Below, piece by piece: positions 56,701 to 64,000 of a stretch of 64,000 nucleotides of DNA (position 1 is the stretch's first letter; every line of letters starts with the position of its first letter). Origin of the DNA: Ananas comosus (taxonomy: Eukaryota > Streptophyta > Magnoliopsida > Poales > Bromeliaceae); NCBI RefSeq assembly GCF_001540865.1, contig NC_033624.1, positions 248,001 through 312,000 on the forward strand, in the 5' to 3' direction. A model generated the notes under the pieces. That model saw only the letters and a program-made list of their open reading frames with translations, ran no database searches and had not been told where the DNA came from. Both the position numbers and the translations under genes were made by a program.

Positions 56701-59700
56701 GAACAATATGTAGAGTAAGAACTGTATGATAGTGATAGACATTGAGTGACATGAGAAAACAAATAACTCAATAATCTCTGTGATTTCTCATAAATAAAGC
56801 CAGAAATGGAATGGTTTACACGAAGTCAGCTTTCTTATCATCTAATGTTTTTGTTTTCTCCAATTTTGCAGATGGCTGCTGGTCCCTCTGGGTGTGGGAG
56901 TCCGTGGTCAAACTTTGAGGATCAGGTTTCTATGCCTTTTCAAAGTCTAATGTCATTTGCGCATTACTTCGGTTAATTTCTCTGTTATTGAAATATTTCA
57001 TCAATTCATACTAGGCTCTTGTTGTCCTTGTTCATGATATGGGTCCAAACTGGGAGCTTGTGAGTGATGCGATCAACAGCACCCTTCAGTTCAAGGTTAC
57101 GTAACTTTAATTTATTAATGCTTTTGCTGCAATTTTGTAGGAGTTCAAGTTTGGCATGCCTCATTAACTTTAGTTGCTTTTGAATGTTTCTTTTCTTTAA
57201 CATGATTTTCTTTTAGAGATTTCTTTTTTCAATAGAAGAGAATATTGGTGGTTTGTTGATTCCACTTTTGAAACCATGCTTCGTCTTGCCCGAGTTCATT
57301 GTTTATTAAACTACTTAGTTGTTTTACTTTTGACTCATATCATATGGCTCAGAGATTGATTTCTATTCTACACTGCAGTGCATATATAGGAAACCTAAAG
57401 AATGTAAGGAGCGCCATAAATTTTTAATGGATAGAAGTGCTGGTGATGGTGCTGACAGTGCAGAAGATTCTGGCTCATCTCAACCTTACCCATCAACTTT
57501 ACCTGGCATTCCGAAGGCATGACAATCCCTTTGCCGTCTATTGGGACTTACTTTACGTGTTCTAACTTAATTGGCCACCAAAAGGCCTATTTGGTTCTGC
57601 TGGAGCATGTGCAGAAGTGCTTTTTTAGTAGAATTGCTTGAAGAAGCACCAACAGCATTCTCATCGAAATGTCTTTAACTGCTTCTTTCAACTTCCTGCC
57701 ACAACATAAGGCTGACTGCCACTTGTTGGAATAAAGAAGTTGTTCTAGACGCTCCGGCACTAAGAACCAAGCATAAAGGCCTAAACGCAGTAAATTTTTC
57801 TGCGTTGTCTACAACACCTGAAAGGCCCATGCACAATAAGCTATCATTTTTAGAAACTTACATGTTTCCCAGGAAAGTGTGGCTTTCATAGATCATTAAG
57901 TTTTCTTGTACTACTTGATGTTTCACAAATAGGTTTAGAAAACTTGTTAAATCTTGTATATTGGCCTTTTAGGTGTTGATCATATTCCATAATATAGATT
58001 TCAATTTAGGCCTCACCCTTGATTCTCACACTTTGTGTAAAAAGTGTGCAAGTTACACTAGTGTCAATGGATCCTTACGTATATGCATAAACACATAGTA
58101 CATACGAGGCTCATGGATCAGATTTGTGTTGTATTAAATATTGAATCTTTCTTCAATTTGTTGGTACACCAGGGTAGTGCCAGACAGTTGTTCCAGCGCC
58201 TTCAAGGACCACTTGAAGAAGATACTCTCAAGGCACATTTTGAAAAAATTATTTTGCTTGGACATCAACTTCGTCCATGTCGTAGTCAGGTATGTTTTCT
58301 GGTTTTATTACTCCTAAAATTTGAACATACATGATGCATATATGTTTAAGAGAATATATGTGCATAGAATCATTTAGAGGATGTATTACGAACAAAATTA
58401 GTTTTTCTACTGTGATTGCATAACAATAGGAAAATCAGAATTGCCTTGCTATTCTAGAAAGCAACTCCTTTTTCGACCCTGAAGCTATCACTTATTAGGG
58501 AGCATTGGTTTGCATCTTTACTGACATCTATTAACCAATAACTTCTTAGTTGGGCTTTACTTATCCTCTTATGTTTCTGCCCTTATCTCCTTCTGCATCT
58601 CTTTATAAAATTGAATTATGTTTGTCTGATGATATTTTTTTTTAAAAAAAATTGCTAATGGTTATGATTTGGCTTTTCTGTGAAGAATGAAGGCCGAGAA
58701 CTAAAGCAGATAACTCCTGCTCACACTTCTCATGTTGTTGCTCTTTCTCAAGTTTGCCCAAATAACCTAGGTGGAGGTGTTTTGACGTAAGTTCTATTAG
58801 GTGTGCTACATCCTCTTGCATTTTAATTTCCGTGATGTAATCATTTTTCCTTTTTTTTTTGGGTGCGGGGATGTCTACTACAGGCCACTTGATCTTTGTG
58901 AAGTGATCAATTCTAGCCAAGATGTTTTTCCCATTGGTTACCAAGGGCCTCATACAAATGGCTCAGCAATATCAAGTCATCAAGGTTCTATGGCTCCTAT
59001 TCTTCCTCCACCAAATGTGAATTGCATGTTACAAGGTTCTCCTGGTATGGTCGTAGGCAGCAACATGCCATCGCCTCCTGCACCATTGAGTGCCCCTACT
59101 AGGTACACAACCTTCGATAATTTATTTTACTTTAGAGATATTTACATATATATCCTTGGAAATTTATTTACCTACAGACATAGAATCATTGTGTACGAAG
59201 TCTGAATTTTTATATATGTCCTTAAAAAATTAATTTATTACTCCTATACCCTTGTGCTTACAAATGTTCTACTGTTCAGAAATTTGAAATATAGAACCAA
59301 CTGCTCCCACCCCTCACAACATCTGGAGAAGTCTCCAGCTTAATTGATCAGTGTTTGCATACGAAATTCCACTTTTGAGGTGTTTATGTGAAAATTCAGA
59401 TTTAGCAAGAGTGTCCATGTAAATTAATGATTTTGTACATGCATACATACAAACACACACACACCCATACATACATGCATGTAAAATCCCTTTTCTTGCA
59501 TTTGCATTTTTCAAAATAATTTTTGTAAAAAATCACTTTTCTCTATGGCCAATATATTTTCCAAAATTGTTCTTGTAGAGATGCCCAGAGATACGGTTTG
59601 CCTAGACCAACTTCTCTACCGCTTGACGAGCACCAGAGAATGCAGCAATACGGCCATATGTTTTCTGGCAGAAATCTTCAGCAATCTAGCAGTATATCTG

Positions 59701-62054
59701 TGCCAGGGGCTGCGTTACCTGTGGGAGTTGATCGCGGTGGGGTCTGCACGCTACCAGCTGGTAACGGCATGGGAATGATGCGTGGACTAAACAGAGGGGT
59801 TCCTATGCCAAGGCCGGGATTTCAAGGGATTAGTCCTCCGGCTATGATGAATATGGTCTCAACAGGAAACATGCTACCAAGCAATGGGCATGGAATGCAG
59901 AGCTCGGTCAATGTTCAGCGAAATGCTACTGTTGCTGGTGCAGGAAATTCAATGTTGCGGCCGCGTGAATCTTTGCAGATGCTGCGGGTGAGTTTTTCAA
60001 TTCCATATTTCAGCATCACTGCTTGAATCATTGTACATTGGGAATTTACATTTAGGTCCTGTCATTTTCGAAAAGGTTCAAGAACTATTGTTCTATTGAT
60101 CCCTTCACTTCAAGATTTTTCCTTATGACAGTTAAGTTTTTTTTTTTTTTTTTCATTACAACTTGACTCAACTGAAATTCACATATACAAAATAATGGAA
60201 TTTACTATTGCTAACTTTCGTCCCTATTTTCCTGTATATGAATTTTAGAAGGGGAAAACTGTAATAAAGGGAAAATAATTACGATTGCCAGCAGAGTGCT
60301 CCTAAGATTTAAGGAAAGATGCTCAGTAGGGCCTTTTATGAAAGAATCCTTTTTCCTTCATTTCTGTGGGTGAAAAGGAACTCCCAAAATTTATTAAAGA
60401 AAATCATAAACCTAAAAGGACTTATGAAAGAAAATCAAGAAATTATCTAATTAGTCAGATACACGATTACAAATTACCTTCTTATTATTTGTTGCTCTTT
60501 TAAATTTATTAATGTTGCTGACAAATCATCTGTTTTTTTTCTCTGGATTGTGGTTTGTCAATTGTGATTACGAGTATCAAGAAAATATATTTTCGTTATA
60601 TATTTCTCTAATGTTAGAATTTTCCATTTCTGTAGCCTGGTCAGAACCTCACCGACCAAAGGCAAATGATGCAAGAACTCCAGATTCAAGTTTCACAAGG
60701 GAATGTACAATCTTACCCTCCTTTCAATGGTATCAGTGGACCGTTTTCTAATCCAGCAGCTTCTTCACCTGTTCAGTCATTTCCTGTTCAACCACCCCAA
60801 CCAGCGCCTCCGATGCCGCAACAGCCCCACATGCTTGGAAACCCTAACCACCCTCACATCCATGGGCTGAACCACGCAGGATCACAACAGCAGCAGGCTT
60901 ATGCTATCCGCTTTCCAAAAGAGCGGCAGATCCAGCAAGGAATGATGGCACAAAGTTCACAACACCCTTTTCCAGTGCCCAGTGGGCCCAATGGCATGCC
61001 ACCCATCCAAAACAGCCAGCAGACCCAGCCATCTCCTGTTCCTCCGGTTCCTTCTTCTTCTCAAGCATCGCATAAGCAACAGCGGAACCCACAAGCTAGC
61101 AATGGAACGCCTAGTCAGGTAATGAAGCAAAGGCAAAGACAACAGGCTCAACCTCAACAGCAGCAGCAACAACAGCACCAGCAAAGACAAAGCCAGCAAG
61201 AAAGGCAACAATCTCAACAGCAGGCTAAGCTAATGAAGGGAATTGGTAGAGGGAGCTTGCTGATGCACCAAAATTTGACGGTTGATCCGTCTTTAGTCGG
61301 CAGCGGCATCTCAACAGCGAACCCCAAAAACCAGGTTTCTGACAACAAAAATCTGATGCAACAGTCAGCCCAGGGTTTCTATACTGGTGGTGCGGGTTTA
61401 AACCCATCATTGCCTCCTCAAATAGGAAACCAATCTAAAATATACTCTAGTTCAATGCCGTCTCAATCATCAAAACAGATCCCACAAATGCCTTCTCATT
61501 CCGATAATGGTAATCAAGGATCGAAGCAGGGTTCTCCTGTTCCTTCTTCATTGCCACTGTCTCAGCAGCAGCAGCAATGCCATGTGAATCCGTCTCAACA
61601 AAACACTCAAAGAGTGATGATTCAGCAGAAGCAGCGTCTAATGAATTCTGATGAAGTTCAGCCTAATCAGTTGATTCCGGCTACACAAGTTCCTAATAGT
61701 ACAGATTCAGGAAGTTCTCCTGTGGCTTCATCATTAACACAGTGGAAGCAAGAGCCGGCGTCATATGATACAAATGCAATTAATTCGGCAGTTCAATCCG
61801 CTAGTTCACCACAGGAGAATATACTGGGGAATGAAGGGTTAGTGCCATCTTCTTCTGGACAGGTTCCAATACAGAGGCAAATTTCAGGTGTCTCGATGCA
61901 TAACGTTGGGAGTCAGTGGCAGCAGCCGCTGCAGCAGCAGCAATCTCAGCAGCTGTTGCAGCAGCAACAGCAACAGCAACAGCCTCAGCATCATAACCGA
62001 ACAGTGGTGCAAAGCAATATTTATGCGCAACCTTCAAATTCAGGACCTGGATGA
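50772..62054 (+). CDS. EAF1B: EAF1-like chromatin modification protein (HSA + SANT), about 1907 aa, 21 coding exons; 5' end uncertain
   Basis: Exons: 50772-50935, 51015-51069, 51163-51260, 51374-52673, 52749-52865, 53068-53322, 53596-53781, 53977-54057, 54495-54555, 54636-55195, 55270-55323, 56069-56126, 56229-56425, 56872-56925, 57015-57095, 57379-57516, 58173-58289, 58686-58786, 58884-59102, 59579-59987 and 60636-62054. All junctions keep frame. Conserved plant EAF1 N-terminus: GFSLLVNAEVDPMGG, SPRRAAIEKAQAELRQEYDV. The HSA domain (about 545-640) includes CHWDFVLEEMAWMANDFMQ. The SANT/Myb domain (about 1080-1130) includes LVVLVHDMGPNWELVSDAIN and CKERHKFLMDRS. The last exon is Gln-rich. It is a scaffold of the NuA4 histone acetyltransferase complex that binds actin-related proteins through HSA. 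The intron after 57516 uses a GC donor. No in-frame ATG precedes GFSLLVN in the first exon, so the start lies upstream or at DPMGG. Confidence 0.9.
57581..57782. mobile_element. Possible small MITE inside an EAF1 intron
   Basis: ATTTGGTTCTGCTGGAGC at the left and, inverted, ATGCTTGGTTCTTAGTGCCG(GAGC) at the right are related. AAAGGCCT stands just outside each (57581-57588 and 57775-57782) as a possible 8-bp target duplication. The interior is GC-neutral and non-coding. It lies within the GC-AG intron. Terminal similarity is imperfect, hence the low confidence. Confidence 0.4.
61143..61992 (+). repeat. CAG/CAA-rich polyglutamine tracts in the last EAF1 exon
   Basis: Runs of CAG/CAA occur at about 61143-61230, 61562-61578 and 61918-61992, encoding Gln-rich segments (QPQQQQQQQHQQRQSQQERQ; QQPLQQQQSQQLLQQQQQQQ). 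Mixed CAG/CAA codons should limit slippage. The antisense open frames over these tracts are artefacts of the repeat. Confidence 0.9.
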
Positions 62055-62989
62055 TAGAAGTAGTGTTGGATTGATCATGTACTTTGAAGTTGCTCCCACT
62101 TCTCTTGTAAAATTAGTGTACAGGTAGCTGTTGCCCCTGCTCTCATATTCTTTTGTTGAGCAAAGAAAGTTGATTGTTTAATGTTTCTTGCATCCATGAT
62201 AAGGAAAAAAGGGTTCAGGGTTCAGTTATCAAGTTTGACTTCCTCCAGACTGAACCATCCCAGAATTTAGCGCCCATAAATTTATCAATAAGCTTTTTGT
62301 AACTCGTAAATCATGAACATGTTGGTTCTTTTAGGTTACCTTTGTTGCTCTCGGTTTGTGTGTACTTCGAATTATAAGAGCCATTTGATTGAACAACTTG
62401 CCGATCAATTTATTAAAATGCGATGACTGTGCATGTACAGAATGTTTCATCATTGAGGTCACTTCATTTTTTTAGTTAGAAGTTAACTTCTCTGTTTGAT
62501 CATCTGCATGTGAGAATGGAAGAATGGTCTTTAGAGAGAAAATGTTAAATGTGATCTTCGAAAATAAGTTATTGAAGAGCTAAGATTTCTATTTATCTAT
62601 CCAGATTGTTTTTATTTTTTCTTGTTCTCTTTATTTGGCAAAGTAGGAAAGAATGCGGAGCTAACGATCAATAGAATGGTCTGTGGTCAAATCATGAGAT
62701 TATTGAGTTCTTAAGTAAGGATGGTTTTAAGTTTCATGAACTGTGCTCCTTAATTATTTGCACAAGCTTCTTTTCTTTGCTGAGTTTTACTTTTTCCTCA
62801 CTTTGTGATATAGGTCTTCAGGCTGTGAAAGCTGCGGAATTCTATTATGCTCCTTCATTCCCAACTTGAGCTTATCCCACTTATTTCAAGGCCAGGTACA
62901 ATATTTCATCCTTGCCTCATCTACTGTTGGCTTTGCCCTCACCAGACGGCAGGAGTTGCACCGCTATTGTAATGATTAATTCTTTCTTT

Positions 62990-63022
<33 letters not shown>

Positions 63023-64000
63023 CTGGGTAGTTGAACTGTACCCTAATTGGGCCTATGTAGTATATTTTTGCCCCACGATATTTATGTTATATTAGATGTT
63101 GGCAAATGTTGTGCAGTTAATCATCCCTTGTCGGCAATATCTTGCTGATTAAAATTTGTATAGATTAGTATGTACTATAACAAGTTAGTGAACTTGAAAT
63201 CCCTTCTCGCAAACTTCTTCATTATCATCACCTTGTATCCGTCAAATTGGGAGTTTGAATTCTGTTGACAGAGCCTCTGGGTTCATCATACTAGGACACA
63301 ATAAGGGAACAATTTCATGACCTATAGTTGCTCTCATTTTTTTTTTTTTTTATTTTGTTTCTCTTCTGTAACTTTGTCACAAGCTGCAGATTATATGTAT
63401 ATATGTGGCGCTTCAGAATGGTGAAGGCAGTGAGAAGGGTAGTGCATAGATTTGGTAGTACATGATGCCTCAGTAATATTATGCTTAAATAGCTTGATTA
63501 CGTTACTGTTGTTTTGCATGTTTTCTGGCATATATTTTCTTACGGGAAGCCATATTAGCAACTGTTGAACATTTTATAATGCAAGGTAAAATCTTTATGG
63601 TTAACCTTGTTTATAGTGTGCGCTACAGTGTCAAATATTCGAATGTATAAAACAATGGTTATTACATTATTGAATAGTTGAGGTGAATGCGAGCAATTTA
63701 CTTGATGGTTCATTTTATTATACTGTTTTCAACGTAAATTATACTTGCAGTTTAAAGAACATATCTTTATTTTCCCGTGTGCTGGCAATTGGAAAGTTTA
63801 ACTTTAGTAATCAGTATGGCTTCTCCTTTTCTTTTTTTATTTATGATAATTTGTTTTTTTTATTGCTGAATATTTGAATAACAAGCTCCACGAGAAGATT
63901 GTTTCATTTGATTAATTTGTTGCGTTTCATTGTCATCTCTGATAAGTGGACTTACCCGCTCAGTCTTGTTTGCGCCGTATCTTATTCGCAGGAGTTAGAT
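62055..64000 (+). other. 3' UTR and downstream region of EAF1
   Basis: A likely 3' UTR follows the stop. GTACAG|GTAGCT near 62120 and GATATAG|GTCTTCAGG near 62815 could bound a 3' UTR intron. Long T-tracts lie at about 62990-63022 and 63338-63350. No further gene was recognised up to the window end. Confidence 0.4.

Noticed and set aside
60957..62037. Antisense frames over the EAF1 last exon (Leu- and Ala-rich)
   Set aside because: They are produced by reverse reading of CAG/CAA repeats.
1..64000. CRISPR arrays, phage, bacterial operons or tRNA/rRNA genes
   Set aside because: None seen. The tRNA-like signals belong to SINEs, and the short tandem repeats lack CRISPR spacing.

Overview
This is a nuclear plant chromosome segment, most likely from a monocot. 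All real genes are intron-rich, with GT-AG introns (one GC-AG exception), AT-rich intergenic DNA, short GC-rich 5' ends, tRNA-type SINEs, MITEs and a Helitron-like stretch. The species cannot be fixed from the sequence. There is no sign of operons, phage, CRISPR or bacterial content. Exon models were built by reading splice sites and checking phase by hand, with no transcript support.

Layout: (1) 1-537, last exon of a PTI1-like kinase on +. (2) 1968-5168 (-), a nuclear envelope-associated coiled-coil protein (NEAP), 336 aa. (3) 5.2-11.6 kb, mostly transposon remnants plus one GC-rich unexplained patch. (4) 11659-16068 (-), a novel plant SNARE (NPSN13-like), 269 aa in ten exons. (5) 16.6-30.9 kb, a repeat-rich accessory zone. 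It holds pieces of an LRR-type receptor kinase, two damaged copies of a pectate lyase-like gene about 8 kb apart, MITEs, a long hairpin, a Helitron-like block and a hAT-type element with a perfect 8-bp target duplication. (6) 32362-35504 (+), a NYN-domain (limkain-b1 type) protein, 689 aa. (7) 38506-43370 (-), mitochondrial-type peptide chain release factor 1, 423 aa in eleven exons. (8) 44361-47859 (-), a Ca2+-activated RelA/SpoT homologue (CRSH), 592 aa. (9) 50772-62054 (+), a large EAF1-type chromatin protein (HSA plus SANT/Myb plus Gln-rich tail), about 1.9 kaa in 21 coding exons. CRSH and EAF1 are divergently oriented.

The genes do not form one pathway. They are ordinary plant housekeeping and signalling genes: nuclear envelope, membrane fusion, RNA metabolism, mitochondrial translation termination, plastid stringent response and chromatin acetylation. 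The distinctive content is in the repeats. One SINE family has five copies, all in the same orientation, four with 13-18 bp target duplications. The two pectate lyase copies are broken in different ways. The receptor-kinase pseudogene has lost both catalytic aspartates. Three single-N positions mark probable assembly joins, and one clearly creates a false duplication inside the NEAP gene. I found no convincing new multi-gene system.
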